In this document: positions 1-12,700 of the stretch, one piece after another
Layout: every line of letters begins with the position of its first letter
How positions within the stretch are numbered: the first letter of the stretch is position 1
Assembly: GCA_016285885.1 (NCBI GenBank)
Contig: JAEERP010000002.1
Span: 1 to 64,000 of the forward strand
Length of the DNA stretch: 64,000 nt
Direction of reading: 5' to 3'
DNA from: Paludibacteraceae bacterium
GTDB taxonomy: Bacteria; Bacteroidota; Bacteroidia; Bacteroidales; Paludibacteraceae
Notes under the pieces: model-generated
What the model saw: the letters and a program-made list of their open reading frames with translations, nothing else
Told to the model about the DNA's origin: nothing
Database searches by the model: none
Program-made: the position numbers and the translations under genes

Positions 1-200
1 CTTACCGCCACACGTTGGATAAGAGCGAGAACAACCCTGCGCCATTGGCCTTCTATACGATGGGAGGTATCCGCTACAAGGGATTCCATGTGGGTTACGC
101 CTACCAGTTGGGTCTGACGCAGTTCCAGCGTAAGAACGGTGGTTCGCACGAGATCATGCTGGGTTACACATGGTGCGTGACGAAACACTTCTGTAGATAA
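1..200 (+). CDS. PorP/SprF-family membrane protein, C-terminal part
   Basis: The reading frame is open from base 3, cut by the window edge, and ends at TAA 198-200. About 65 residues remain. They show alternating aromatic and glycine-rich strands (GFHVGYAYQLGL, then HEIMLGYTW near the end), the usual close of PorP/SprF outer-membrane barrels. Known members of that family work with type IX secretion and the surface adhesins it exports, and are often encoded beside a giant adhesin. That partner would lie left of the window. A hairpin terminator follows. Another outer-membrane barrel family cannot be excluded from so short a fragment. Confidence 0.7.
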   Translation, partial: YRHTLDKSENNPAPLAFYTMGGIRYKGFHVGYAYQLGLTQFQRKNGGSHEIMLGYTWCVTKHFCR

Positions 201-225
201 TTTAATTTTTACTATTTAATTTTGC

Positions 226-259
226 TGGGGGCCGGTCGTAGTGACCGCCCCTTTTTTAT
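226..259 (+). terminator. Rho-independent terminator after the PorP/SprF-like gene
   Basis: A GC-rich stem (GGGGCCGGTC pairing with GACCGCCCC, one bulged base) is followed directly by a run of six T. It lies 25 bases after the stop codon. Confidence 0.8.
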
Positions 260-274
260 TTGTGTCGGGGTATG

Positions 275-308
275 AAAAAAAAGGAGAGAGAACTGTTGCC
301 CTCTCTCC
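275..308 (-). terminator. Rho-independent terminator of the minus-strand dehydrogenase gene
   Basis: A perfect 8-bp inverted repeat (GGAGAGAG / CTCTCTCC) has eight A on its left side on the plus strand, which reads as hairpin plus T-run on the minus strand. It sits just past the stop codon of the gene at 339-1541. Confidence 0.8.
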
Positions 309-338
309 CATGATTGTTCCAACAAATATTGTTGGGTT

Positions 339-1541
339 TTATAACTCAAGGTCTTCGTTGAAAATTTCGTGCCAAGGCAATCCTTGTTTGTTGAGTTGCT
401 CCATGAATGGGTCTGGGTCAAACTCTTCCACGTTCCATACGCCAGGTCGCCTCCATAATCCTTTGCAGAACATCATGGCTCCAATCATGGCAGGAACACC
501 TGTCGTGTAGCTTACGCCCTGCATGCCAGTCTCCTTGTAAGCTTCATGGTGGCTGCAATTGTTGTAGACGTAATAGGTCTTCTCCTTGCCATCTTTCAAG
601 CCTCTGATCCTACATCCGATGCTGGTCTCGCCTTCGTAGTTCTCTCCAAGGTCTTTCGGATTAGGAAGCACCGCTTTCAGAAATTGGAGTGGAACGATTT
701 TCATTCCGTTGTATTCCACCTCATCGATTCTTGCCATTCCGATGTCTTGGATGACGCGTAGGTGGGTCAGGTACTCTTGCCCAAAGGTCATCCAGAACCT
801 TGCCCTTTTGATGGTCGGGTAATTCTTTACCAATGATTCAAGCTCCTCGTGGAACATGAGGTAAGATTCGCGTGGACCGATGTTCGGGTAGGTTAGTGGT
901 TTGTGTATCTCCAGTGCGCCGGTCTCGACCCATTGCCCGTTCTCATAGAAACGTCCTTTTTGGGTTATCTCGCGGATGTTGATTTCGGGATTGAAGTTTG
1001 TCGCGAATGCTTTGTGGTGGTTCCCCGCATTGCAGTCCACAATGTCCAAATATTGGATCTCATCGAAATGATGTTTCGCTGCGTAGGCGGTGTATACACC
1101 TGAAACGCCCGGGTCGAATCCGCAACCCAGGATGGCCGTCAGCCCTGCATCCTCGAATCTTTTCTTGTAGGCCCATTGCCAGCTGTATTCGAAGTGGGCG
1201 ACATCCTTAGGTTCGTAGTTGGCGGTGTCCAGATAGTTGACGCCACATGCCAGACAAGCATCCATGATGTTCAGGTCTTGGTAGGGGAGCGCAACGTTGA
1301 TGACCAACTCAGGCTTGTGTTTCTTGAATAATTCGATGATTTGTTCAGTGACATCCGCATCCACTCTGTCCGTTGTCACATTCACGCCATAACGGTTTTT
1401 CAGCTCTTCCGCTAGCTTGTCACATTTTGATAAGGTTCTGCTGGTGATGACAATGTCTGTGAAGACATCTCTGTTCTGTGCCACTTTGTGCGCCACAACA
1501 GTGCCGACACCACCGATTCCGATAATTAGTACTTTAGACAT
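339..1541 (-). CDS. Carboxynorspermidine dehydrogenase (saccharopine dehydrogenase family)
   Basis: The 400-residue protein starts with a Rossmann dinucleotide-binding motif (VLIIGIGGVGTVVAHKVA) and continues as a saccharopine-dehydrogenase-like fold with the conserved segment GCGFDPGVSG near residue 140. This branch of the family is the carboxynorspermidine/carboxyspermidine dehydrogenase of the alternative spermidine pathway, which condenses aspartate semialdehyde with a diamine using NADPH; a carboxynorspermidine decarboxylase then finishes the polyamine. No decarboxylase gene lies in the window. The gene stands alone, with its own terminator at 275-308 and a TAnnTTTG box (minus strand, 1600-1607) about 60 bases upstream of the ATG. 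A lysine-pathway saccharopine reductase is a less likely alternative. Confidence 0.85.
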   Translation of the reverse strand: MSKVLIIGIGGVGTVVAHKVAQNRDVFTDIVITSRTLSKCDKLAEELKNRYGVNVTTDRVDADVTEQIIELFKKHKPELVINVALPYQDLNIMDACLACGVNYLDTANYEPKDVAHFEYSWQWAYKKRFEDAGLTAILGCGFDPGVSGVYTAYAAKHHFDEIQYLDIVDCNAGNHHKAFATNFNPEINIREITQKGRFYENGQWVETGALEIHKPLTYPNIGPRESYLMFHEELESLVKNYPTIKRARFWMTFGQEYLTHLRVIQDIGMARIDEVEYNGMKIVPLQFLKAVLPNPKDLGENYEGETSIGCRIRGLKDGKEKTYYVYNNCSHHEAYKETGMQGVSYTTGVPAMIGAMMFCKGLWRRPGVWNVEEFDPDPFMEQLNKQGLPWHEIFNEDLEL

Positions 1542-1883
1542 TTCTCGTTTTTTTTAATGTTTAGATGGATTCCCCGAATTGCGGCTGAAATCCCACATAC
1601 AAATATAAGTTTTTCCGTGATAATAAAAAACCATTTTTAGGTGCGAAATATAGAACAAGCGGATGTTCCTGTTGGGACGTTCCCGCATTGAGCGTTTGGG
1701 CATTGCTGATGTGGGGCGTTGTTTTTTCATTCGATAATCAAGAATGTTTAGAAGGGGAAACAGATATCGTCCGCTTCATTAAAATAAAAAGTGCTAAAAT
1801 CTTTTATTGTTTTGTCGCGAATTCCTATCTTAGCGGAAAATTTTTTTGGGAATATTTATGTTCAACTAAATACTGTTTTTTTT
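1542..1883. other. Divergent intergenic region with a candidate minus-strand promoter
   Basis: This 342-base gap separates the minus-strand dehydrogenase from the plus-strand exported protein. A TATATTTG box on the minus strand at 1600-1607 fits the Bacteroidota -7 element for the dehydrogenase, without a convincing TTG partner. On the plus side a TTTTG at 1810-1814 and a TATCTTAG at 1826-1833 lie only 11 bp apart, too close for the usual promoter. No RNA gene or conserved small coding sequence is visible. Confidence 0.4.
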
Positions 1884-3434
1884 ATGAAAAAAGTAATTTT
1901 ACTTTTTGCTGCAATTTCCTTGTGCATGTCCTCTTTCGCAGCGACATACATTATCAAGGATGGTAAACTCCAGAACGGAGTTAAATGGGCAGAAGAGGAT
2001 TGGGCCAATGGTACGAGCGATTCGAAGCCTGCCACGAAATTGACGGAGTATGCGGATAAGGGGTATGTGGAGATTGCCCGCAGTGATTATCAGTATGTGG
2101 GCTGTCGCCTTGAATTGGACCCTTCCGTGTTTAACTTGCATTTGTATGGTATGAACATCGTGTTTGAATACGAGTTGCCTCATTCCGCAATGCTATACTC
2201 TAGCGAACTTAAGTCTAATGAGGGTCTTTCGACTGAGAAGAGGGATAAGCCTATTTTCCATGTTATTTGTGGCAGTGAAGTCGGCTCTGAGTTCAGGTTC
2301 TCGCAGGGATCTTCAGAGAAGAGTCATATTTGTCAGCATCGTATAGATGGCAAGTTCAATCCTAATGCAGAAAAAGAGTTCGTGAAATATGAAAGTTACT
2401 CTTTCGCCAAGTGTGATGAGAGGGTGAACACGATATACATCGCTTACATGCGTGAGTTGGATGATAATTCTCCTGTTGAGCCTGCTAAGATCAAGAACCT
2501 CTATTTCTATGCGCCTGAATCTTTCCAACCATTCTTTGGTGCTTCTTTCGACTACCCTGACATTTGGTCAGAGTCACCTACGGTTGTGATCTCTGATACT
2601 TTGACGGATGATCCAAACGATATGAAGGCCTTCACGACTACCTATTTGACTTATTTCCAGGATGGAAAGGTGCTCACCCAATATAACTTTGATGACACGG
2701 AGTTGAATCCGAAGACGGAAAAAAGAAATTATCTCGCGGTAGCGGAGATGATGCTCTACGAAAACGATACGGCAAATTATACCGGAAGTGACGGGTCTGG
2801 TTATCTCTCTCCTGAACTCTTCCATGGTTTGTTGGTGGGTAATAAGGAATTTAACAAAGTGCCGACTGGCGCATACACGGGCTTCGAGAACATACCGCTC
2901 CCTGAGAAGTATGAGGGAGACCAATTGAAAGTCTCTTGCGTGGTGAAGGCGGTACAGAAATATTATGATGGCGTGTTGAAGGATAATCAGACGGATTTGC
3001 CTATCTATTATAAATTCGACAATCAGACAGAAGACACGAAGTTGTTCGGCGATTCTGTTTTGAGAATGATTTATACACCTGAGGTTAATACGCTTACCAT
3101 TCCTACTGGAGCGAAGGCTATCTCCATATATTTCAAGCAGAACAAGTTCGCAGGTTATTTGGTGGATAATTTAACCCTTGCAGTGAATTGGACGACGAGC
3201 GTGGCGAATGTCAGCGGAGATAGCAAGTCTCTGAGCGTATATCCTAATCCTGTACAGGATCAGATTTCCTTCTCTGGCATAGAGAATGTTGAAACGGTGG
3301 ATGTTGTTTCCCTCAACGGAAAGATTGCTTCTTTCCCTGTTGTAAATGGCATGGTGAACGTATCCAAGTTGGCTGCTGGCGAGTATGTCATCGTGGTTAA
3401 CAAGTCAATCACTGGCAAATTCATCAAGAGATAA
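1884..3434 (+). CDS. Exported protein with T9SS type A sorting domain
   Basis: The ATG at 1884 was chosen because it opens a clear signal peptide (MKKVILLFAAISLCMSSFA); an in-frame upstream extension would place this hydrophobic segment internally. The 516-residue product has a beta-rich body without a recognised enzyme motif. Its last ~75 residues form a type A T9SS sorting domain: a YPNPVQDQISF strand, a middle VDVVSLNGK strand, an LAAGEYVIVV strand and a basic end. The protein should cross the inner membrane by Sec, then the outer membrane by type IX secretion, and be attached to the surface or released. Its function is not recognised. A strong terminator follows, so the gene appears to be transcribed alone. 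Confidence 0.8.
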   Translation: MKKVILLFAAISLCMSSFAATYIIKDGKLQNGVKWAEEDWANGTSDSKPATKLTEYADKGYVEIARSDYQYVGCRLELDPSVFNLHLYGMNIVFEYELPHSAMLYSSELKSNEGLSTEKRDKPIFHVICGSEVGSEFRFSQGSSEKSHICQHRIDGKFNPNAEKEFVKYESYSFAKCDERVNTIYIAYMRELDDNSPVEPAKIKNLYFYAPESFQPFFGASFDYPDIWSESPTVVISDTLTDDPNDMKAFTTTYLTYFQDGKVLTQYNFDDTELNPKTEKRNYLAVAEMMLYENDTANYTGSDGSGYLSPELFHGLLVGNKEFNKVPTGAYTGFENIPLPEKYEGDQLKVSCVVKAVQKYYDGVLKDNQTDLPIYYKFDNQTEDTKLFGDSVLRMIYTPEVNTLTIPTGAKAISIYFKQNKFAGYLVDNLTLAVNWTTSVANVSGDSKSLSVYPNPVQDQISFSGIENVETVDVVSLNGKIASFPVVNGMVNVSKLAAGEYVIVVNKSITGKFIKR

Positions 3435-3459
3435 TTTATCAAATCTCCTATAAAAAAAA

Positions 3460-3495
3460 GGCGGGACGATCAATGTAATCGTCCCGCCTTTTTAT
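3460..3495 (+). terminator. Rho-independent terminator
   Basis: A perfect 11-bp stem (GGCGGGACGAT / ATCGTCCCGCC) around a 7-base loop is followed by TTTTT. The A-run on the left side could let it act in both directions. Confidence 0.9.
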
Positions 3496-3586
3496 TTCTA
3501 AACCTCGTTGCTTCGTGTCTATAAATTCCTAATTCTATTTGATTAATTTAAAATATTTAGATTCTCCAAATTTTTTTACGTTTCAT

Positions 3587-3619
3587 ATTGTGGTATTAGC
3601 CTTAAAATTTGTAAATTTG
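3587..3619 (+). promoter_or_regulatory. Bacteroidota-type promoter of the giant repeat protein gene
   Basis: ATTG at 3587-3590 and TAAATTTG at 3612-3619 are 21 bp apart, matching the -33 TTG / -7 TAnnTTTG arrangement of the phylum's main sigma factor. The start codon at 3733 is about 110 bases downstream, so the transcript would have a fairly long, AT-rich leader. Confidence 0.65.
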
Positions 3620-3732
3620 CACCGAATTTTTCGTTAATTTTCACAATATGAGGGTTGTGTGATGTTGATTAGTGTATGAAAATTGAAACTGAAACGTTGA
3701 ATTAACTAAATTATAATTAATATTTTATATTC

Positions 3733-6700
3733 ATGACTACAAAAAATCGAGTATCGAAAGCAATCGTCCTGATTGTATCGATGTTGTTTGGCTGGATATT
3801 AGAGGCTTTCCCTGCGACGGTCTCGATTTCCAATTTTAACGACATGCAAAATGCGCTTGATAGATGTTCGAATGGTGACACTCTCTCGTTGTCGAGTGAT
3901 ATCACGTTATCTTCGTCCATTAGTTTTGGAAAATCGGTGACCGTTTTGGGTAATGGGCACATGATCACTAGAGCGAGCGCAAGTAATCGTATTAATTTTC
4001 AGGAGAATGTCAATGTGTCTGATTTGGTGTTCAATGCCAATCACACTTCATCGTCGACAGTTTCGTTCCTTCTTGTCTCTCGGGAAGGCAAGGTGACAAT
4101 GGACGATAAGACAATTGTTCGGGGCAGTGACAACGGACCTGTAATTATCGTGGAAGGCACAATGGTGGGCGGTGTTGTCACGGGCAATACAGTCACGGGT
4201 GCCTCAAGCACGCAATATCCTAGTGTGGTTAGGGTGACTGCGAATGGTACGATTATCAACTCGTTGGTTTATGGCAATACAGCTGCTGGAAATGCCAACA
4301 ATTATGCATATATTGTGCGCATCGATGGTGGTAAGATAGTCAATTGTACAATCGCAGGTAACACCTTGAGTGGCACTGACGGGCGTAGGACGACGTCATA
4401 TGCGTATGCGTTGGGCTCTATGTCTGCCTCAAGTTTGGTCTGCAACTCGTTTGTATGCATGAATATACACTCGGACAGAAGAATTGGAGATGTGAATATC
4501 GAGTTTGACGAGTATTTTTCCGGGAATAACCTTAAAAAATCTTACAATGGGAATACGAATCCCGGTTTTGTGAATGCATCTCAAAATGATTATTCTCTTC
4601 AAAAAACCTCTACTTATCTGAATAAAGGAGATGACACCTATAATTCAGAGGCGAAGGATTTGGCAGGCAATGACCGTATTTCGGGTACTAGTATAGACTA
4701 TGGTGCATACGAGTATCAGGAGTGCGCCACGATAAAGGCAAGTAAATCTGCCGGTATCATATATGGTGAGAGAATTGTTCTGGAAGTGGACAATGTGAGC
4801 TCATCGTTTAATAATATGGCCATTTCTTATCAATGGCAAAGTAGTAGGGATGGAAGTGAGTGGAGCAACATCGGAAAGGATGCGAATTCCAATCGTTATG
4901 TGATTGAGTCTGTCTCCAAGGAGATCCCTTATTATCGTTTGCATATTGTGAGGAAAACCAACACCTCCGAGGTGCTTTGCACATCCAACGTGTTGCAACT
5001 CCAATTCGCTGCTCCATATGTGAAATTCGTCGCTTCTGGATATGACAGGGTGGTGACCCATTATGCTTTTGAGGCTATATATGGTTCCACATTCACTTTC
5101 GGTTTGGAGCGCGTTAATGACGCTCGTATCACAGCGTTCTCTTTGACCCGCAAGTTGTTACAACGATCTGGTGAGGCGGATGTGACATACTCTGCAAGCG
5201 AAGTGAATGATTACAAGCTTAGCCTTTTGGTTGACGAAGCATATGAGTTCAACCTCTCATATTCTTATCAGATTGGATCCGGTAATCCAGTTAGTGTGGA
5301 TACTTCGTTCATCCTTCGTCCGATTTATAAGTGTACAGGAAAGAAGAACCAGTTGATTTGGCATGATGATTTCGGAACGTTTAATCCGTCGAATCGAACA
5401 TATACCTATATGGTTCCCGCAACGGATACGTCTGTTGCAGGATCGTCGACCATTTCACAATATAGGGAAAGAAACACTACAAGGAATGTGGCATATTACA
5501 CTTCCGGTTCAACTGCTTATTTGGGTGTCCCGGATTTCAACAATGCGGTAGTGGGTCATAATTATTTTAGTACAGGTTCTGGTGGTAGCCTGAGAAGTTG
5601 GGCTACGAATGACGGATACTATTCCATTGTTCCTAATTCCGGGCATTCGTGGAGAGGCCAAGACCAATTCGGCACGCAGAATGACCATACGACGGGCAAT
5701 GGCACCGGCGGTATGTTGGTGGTGAACTGTAGGGAAAACTCTAAAAACACGAGAATATATCAGCGTGATTTCAGTGTGGAGTGTGACTCCTCATTGGTGA
5801 TTTTCTCCTCCTATATCGCAAACCTCAACATGTGGGATAAGGCGACATGGACGAATAACCTTACGCTGATCAATGCGAATGTCCGCCTTGACATCTATGA
5901 GGTGAACGGGTCGACTGAAAAATTGTTACAGAGTGCTTATTCAGGTGAGATGTTGAGTCGTCTGCATGACTACGACAGCGATCCGAATGTGGACACTTAT
6001 TGGTCTAACCTTTCCGCTAAGTTCTTGGCGGACGCAGGTAAAACCTATCGTGTGGTCTTGGTGAACAACAGTAATGGTGGTGCTGGTAACGATATGATGT
6101 TCGATGACATCACCATCACGGCTTGTTGTCCGGATATGGCCATCTCCGACAATCCTTCGTTCGTGAACGAGAAACAGAATGTGGAGGTCTGCGGTACTGA
6201 TTCTTCAGACTTCACCATCTATGCGATCATGAAGGATGGTACGGTGGCGGATGATTATTTCATCTCTCCGTACTATTACCTCTATCAGTATCGTGAGAAG
6301 GGTGATACGATTTGGAAAAACTTCATTGGTGGCTCAGATCCATATCTCGAGCATTTCAGCTACAAAGTTGATTTGACGTCCTTCCCTTCAGGAGCGGAGT
6401 GCCGTGCGATCTTGGCGAGGTCTAAGACCCGTATCCAACAGATCGTAAATCATTACAACGCATCATACAACGACCCTACGATCACGGACGAGGAGAATCG
6501 TTATCCTCCGGTAGAGTGTAAGGAGGGTGTCTATGGTGTGGCTTACGGCTTCTCCATAAGCTATTACCCTGACTTGGGTGTCATCTCCGCGGACAAAATC
6601 AAGGAGGCTTGCCCTAATGAGGACGTGAAGTTCGAGTATGATCCGGGTGCTGTTTGGACGGAAAGAAACTGGTACGATGCGGACTATGCTCTGTTGAACG

Positions 6701-9700
6701 CAGGCAACACCATCACAGTGAGGAAGTCAACCAAGGAGATCGATGTTTATCACTATGTGATCGCAGGTGAAGGGGGTGTTTGCCCTGACACCATCACGTT
6801 CGAGGCGCATATGAACCGTGACCTTGCCTTCGGGGATGTGGACGATATCTATGCGGATGCGGATGCGAATTGCAAGGCGGAGATTTCTTTGTATGGCAAA
6901 CAACCTGGATATATCTTCTGCGCGACGGATGTAGACCATGTGGATTATTACTATAGTGTTAACAACACGGGCGCATGGACGAAACTCGTGGCAGATTCCA
7001 AGGCGGTTGTTTCCGATGGCGATGAGATCACATGGAAGGCGGTGCTCTTCTTGGAGGGGTCCACTCAGCCTTTGGATTCCGTACTCAAAAACCAACCTGT
7101 TCATGTTGCGGATAAGACCGCACCTTCAATCGTTCGTTGTGACGATATCGAGCACATGTATGGGCTTCCTTCTGCCAATAAGGTCTCGGGTGCTGTGTCG
7201 TTCGTGGTTGCACCGTCCGATATACAGTCCGCTTCCGAGGACAATTGCACGGCATCTGCCGATTTGAAGGTGTTGTGGAATGCAGGTTATGGAACATCCT
7301 TCGGTGAGTTCGGCTCGGATTATGCGATTGATTTGAACGCTTATACGAACCCATTCTCGGAATATGCTTGGAAAGTGGAGGATGAGGCTGGCCTTGTGAG
7401 CGCACCTTGCATTGTGAAATATGAAATCAAGAAAGACACGACCGATGAGCGAGGTGATCCTTATGCGGTGATTCGTGATACTACGGTTTGTGCTGGTAGT
7501 TTCCCATTGTCATGGTATGGCCGCACATTCAACCAAGATGGTGATACGGCTCATGTCGGATATGCCCTTTTGAAAGTCTTCGCAGACTCTTCTTATTTCC
7601 GTACGATTACGGAAACGGCTTGTGGTTCATTCCAATTCAATGGTAAGGAATATAAATACTCAGGCATATACAAGGATACGATTCAGAACACGACGGGTTG
7701 CGATAGTATCTTCACTTTGAACCTCACTATCAATGAGGTTGGTGAAACGACCATATCTGCTACGGCATGTGACTCGTATGAGTGGAATGGTGTGACATAT
7801 GCTACTTCTGGTGTCTATAGACAGACTTTGAAGTCGATGACAGGTTGCGACTCTGTCGTCACCTTGAATTTGACCGTCGGATATTCTTCTTATGATACGA
7901 CGGATGTCTCTGTCGCTAATTCATATTTCTGGCCAGTTAATGGGGTGACATACACAACCTCTGGACAATATGTGAGCGATTTGAAGAGCAAGGATGGTTG
8001 TGATTCCATCTCTGTCCTGAATCTCACCATTTACAAACCTTCTTATGGTTATGTGGATTTGCCTTTGTGTAGAAGCCAACTCCCTTACAAATATCGACCA
8101 GGTTTCTCACACATGGGAGATACTGCTGCCATATCGATTGTTTCGGATACCTCTATCGCCTTCTCAAGGTACCAAATGGGTGATTCAATCGTCGTGTTTG
8201 ATGTGACCATCTACGAGGAGAGCGCTGTTACAGAAACTAGATCCATCTGTAGAAATGAGTTCCCTTATGTATTTGATTCACGTAATAAGTTGATCGTATA
8301 TACTCCACAGAGCGATACGACGTTCGTCATTGAGAACAGTGTGGGTTGCGATAGCGTCATTACTTTGAAGTTGAATGTGTTGGAGCCTTCTGACACAACA
8401 ATCATTAAGAGAACAGCGTGTGACTCATTCTCTATTTGGGGATATACCTTCACGAAGGATACCACTTTCACGGAGATGTTCGTGAACGCTGCCGGATGTG
8501 ATTCAGCGGTTACCTTGAACTTGGTTGTCAACCATGCCATCCATGTGGTGGAGACTTTGGAACCAGCGTGTGACGCTGTCCTCTGGCATGGTAATTTGTA
8601 TTATGAGGATAACAACGTCGCTACCTTCGATACGTTTTCCACGGTGACGGGTTGCGACTCCATCGTCACATTGAATGTGAAGGTGAACCATTCGGTTCGC
8701 ACGAAGGAGACTCTCAGCTTGTGTGAGAGCGACTTCACAGATGATGGCACGAAGAAGACCTACACGACCAGCCAAGGCATTGTATTGGTCGCTGGAGGAT
8801 GGTCTGTAAAGGATACCGTATATGCGACTCATACGGTGAATGGATGTGATTCTATTGTGGACATCCGCGTGAATTACGCACCTAACAAGTTCATATACGA
8901 CACTATCTTCGCCAAGGATTCGGTGGAGTGGAGGAATGGTATCGTTTACAATGTCAGCGGTGAGTATACGGACACTGTGGGACATGGTCCTTTCGTGGCC
9001 GCCAGCGGTTGTGATAGCGCAACATTCTTGTCGCTTCACATTATCCCGACGAAGCGTGTGGATGTGGATGAGGTTGCATGCGGAACCTACTCATACCAAT
9101 ATGGAAATGTGCGTTATGTGACGAACCAAGATACAACTTGGACGTTCGCTTACACATATGATACCCTTGTGGCTGCCGGAAGTGCCGGCTCTCCTCTTGA
9201 TGTTGCCGTGAAGGGAGATTCTATCGTGACTCTCCATGTGAAGATAAATAACAAGGTGGTTGTTTATCTTGACCCTGCTACATCCTGTGGTACTACTACA
9301 TGGAATGGCATCCTTGTGGATCGGACCGCAACCTATGAGTATACGACACCATCTTTGTTGACGGGTTGCGATTCCACGACAATCATTAGATATTTTGTTT
9401 ACGATGTGAAGCGTGATACGACGCAAGAGATTGTGTGCGAAAACTTCACTTGGGACGTGACGGGTGTGGTGTATACTCAGTCTGGCTTCTATTCAGACAC
9501 ATTACGCTATATTAATTCTTCTAGATGTGATTCCGCGATCCGTGTCTTGGATTTGACAGTGTTGTCGAAGTCGGAGAATGTGATTAAGGCGAGCCTTTCA
9601 GCATCTGATTATGCGAACTATCGTGTGGAGGGATTCCACCCGGATGTGATGGATACGCTCTATGCGGATGGCTCAATTAAAGAGAATCCACTCTATGACA

Positions 9701-12700
9701 GAGGCAGAGGAAATTATCCTAGCATCATTTCCCGTGTGAAGAACGCTAGCGGTTGTGATTCTGTCTTGGTGTTCGATATCACCTTGTTGGCTTCTTCCGA
9801 TGAGACGGTTGTCAACAGCGCTATCTGTAAGGAGGATTTGCCTTACAATGTGACTATCGGAACAACGGATTACAAGTTGTATGGCGACACGACAATCCTG
9901 TTGAAGAACAGCGCTGGAGGTGACAGTACAGTGGTGGTTGACCTTACCATCAACACTGCTTCTAAACCAGTGACGGATTATGTCGACGTTTGCGGAATGA
10001 GTTATGAGTGGAACGGTATCGTATATACGGAGAATGCGTTGGATACCTTCTATGCTAAGAATAGTTTAGGCTGCGACTCTATCGTATATCTGGATCTTAA
10101 ACTCCACAAACCTACGTATTATGTGGAGGAGATCGCCGCTTGTGACTCCTTCGAGTGGAATGGAGTGACTTACAACTCATCTCGTTTGGCGGATCAACGA
10201 ATGGCAGATTACACCTTTACGAATGCGATGGCGTTGAAAGAGGGTACCGCCACGCAATCCAGCTTGGATCCTTCATTGATGCTCCCATATTACTTCGAGC
10301 AAGGGAAGAACAACGCTGGTTGTGATTCTGTCTTGATTCTTTCTTTGAATATCACAAAGACGGTTTATGGTGACACCATACCGCAGACGGCGTGCGATTC
10401 GTTCTTGTGGTTGGTTAATGATGAGCATCCTGATGGTATTTATAGAACGTCAGGTATATACTCCGCGAGAAGACTCTCTTCTCTTTCCAACTGTGACTCT
10501 GTTGCCGCGATCGATTTGACGATCCTTCACTCTACAACGATTGACACTACGTTGCTTGTGTGTGCGAACCAACCTATCAAGTTGGGTGCGCTTGAGTTGA
10601 AGGGTGATACTACGATCTCTACCGTGAATGCGGCGGGTTGCGATTCCACTATCCATGTGAAGGTGGTGATCAACCCTGTTTACGATACTACATTTGTGGC
10701 TGCGACTTGCGACTCCGTCTATACTTGGAGAGGCAATGTCTACCGTCAGTCCGGTATTTATACAGATTCATTGAAGACCGCCTCTTGCGGTTGTGATTCG
10801 GTGGTTAGATTGGATCTCACGATGAATCAGTTGCCGATCGTCTCCATCGACACGACGGTGTGCGGACGCTTCTCATGGAATGGACGTGACTACATTGATG
10901 ATGCTGTTATCTCAGATACCTTCCAAACTTCTAAGGGTTGTGATTCTATCGTGAATGTGAACCTCACCGTGAAGAAGGCATCCATCAGTCAACCAGATGC
11001 GCTCGAACTTGCCGCGGGCGATGCTTGCAAGGCAGACCTTGAGTTGAACGCACATGTGCCAGCTTATCAATATTGCGATGATGCGGCTAAGGCTGACTAT
11101 TGGTTCAGTACTGACTCGATCTCTTGGACGCATGTGGATGACGCCGCTGCCGCTAGTGTGGCTAACGGAGACACAATCTACTGGAGAGTGGTTCTCTCCG
11201 ATGCGATCGGTAAGTTGGACAGCGTTACTGTTTCCCAAGTTGTCTCTGTGGTCGACAAAACGGCTCCTGCGTTCGTCGAGTCTTGTGAGTCTTGGGCGAG
11301 CGTATACAGCGTGTTCGATACCATTTCAGGAAATGTGACCTTCTCCCTTGTCGCAGACTCTATCCGTACGAGAATGTCCGATAATTGTACGGACGTGAAT
11401 GGATTAGAGGTGCAATGGAATGTGAACGGTACAGGATTCTCCGTCTTCTCGGGTGATACTACGTTTACATTGAACGCTTACAAGGGCGATTCCATCATGA
11501 TCTCTTGGAAGGTGGTCGATGAGGCTGGTAACGAAAGCGATATCTGTGACAAGACATACGAAATCGACCGTGATAAGGATGGTGGAGATGATCATTTCTA
11601 CTCTATCGTTCGTGACACGCTCATTTGTGCTGGCGAATTGCCATTCTCATGGCATGGCGCCACCTTCGCTAAGGATGGTGATACGGCTCACGTCGGAAGC
11701 ACTTTGTTGAGGGTGCATGTTGACAAATCATTCTTGTTGACAGATACGGTTGTCGCTTGTGGCAGCTACGTATGGCGTGATGGTCAGACCTACACTGCTA
11801 GCAACACGACCGCGGTCTACAGCTTGAATAACGGAGCTGCGTGTGACTCTGTCTACACGTTGAACCTGACCATCTTGGAAACTTCTAAGATGGATACTAC
11901 GTTGAACATTTGCGCTTCTGAGTTGCCTATTACATTGGGCGCTTCTACCATTACGTCTGATACGACCTTCACGCTGACAAATGCGGCAGGTTGCGATTCG
12001 ATCGTGACGGTAAGATTGAATATTGTTCCTATCAAGCGTGATACGGTTCATCAGATCGCTTGTGGCTCGTTCTTGTGGAACAATGTGACGTATACAACGA
12101 GTGGTTTCTACTCCGATACGTTGAAGTCTGTCGCAGGTTGTGATTCCATCTCATCTTTGGATTTGATCGTCTCACCGATCTTGCGTGATACTATTTATGA
12201 TTCATTCAGCTGTGCTTCATATACATGGCGCGGCAAGACTTATACCGAGGCGGGCGCATATTCCGACACGTTGGCTTCTTCGTTCAATTGTGACTCAATT
12301 GTGACTTTGGTCTTGAAGTACGAGCCTACTGTCGTCAATGTGGCGATGAACACCTGCGAAGGATTGCCTGGCAGCTTTAGAGGCCATGAGATCCTTGGTG
12401 ATACGCTCCTGATTTTGCCGGATGAGAATGGTTGTCCTATACACTACACGATTACGTTGCATGTGACGCCAGCCTTCTCGGGTGATACTGCTGACGTATT
12501 CGCTTGCTACTCTTACAATTGGAATGGCAGGGTGCTCACAGCGTCAGGTGTTTATAAGGATACGTTATCATCTTCCATCTCCGGATGTGATTCTGTGGCG
12601 ATCTTGAACTTGACCATCTCGAACGAACCAGTTTATGGAGACACGGCGGTTATTGCAGCATGTGAGTCTTACGAGTGGTTGGGTCAGACCCTCACGAAGA

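Noticed and set aside
1688-1966. 92-residue plus-strand frame upstream of the 1884 gene
   Set aside because: It overlaps the signal peptide of the T9SS protein in another frame and has no domain.
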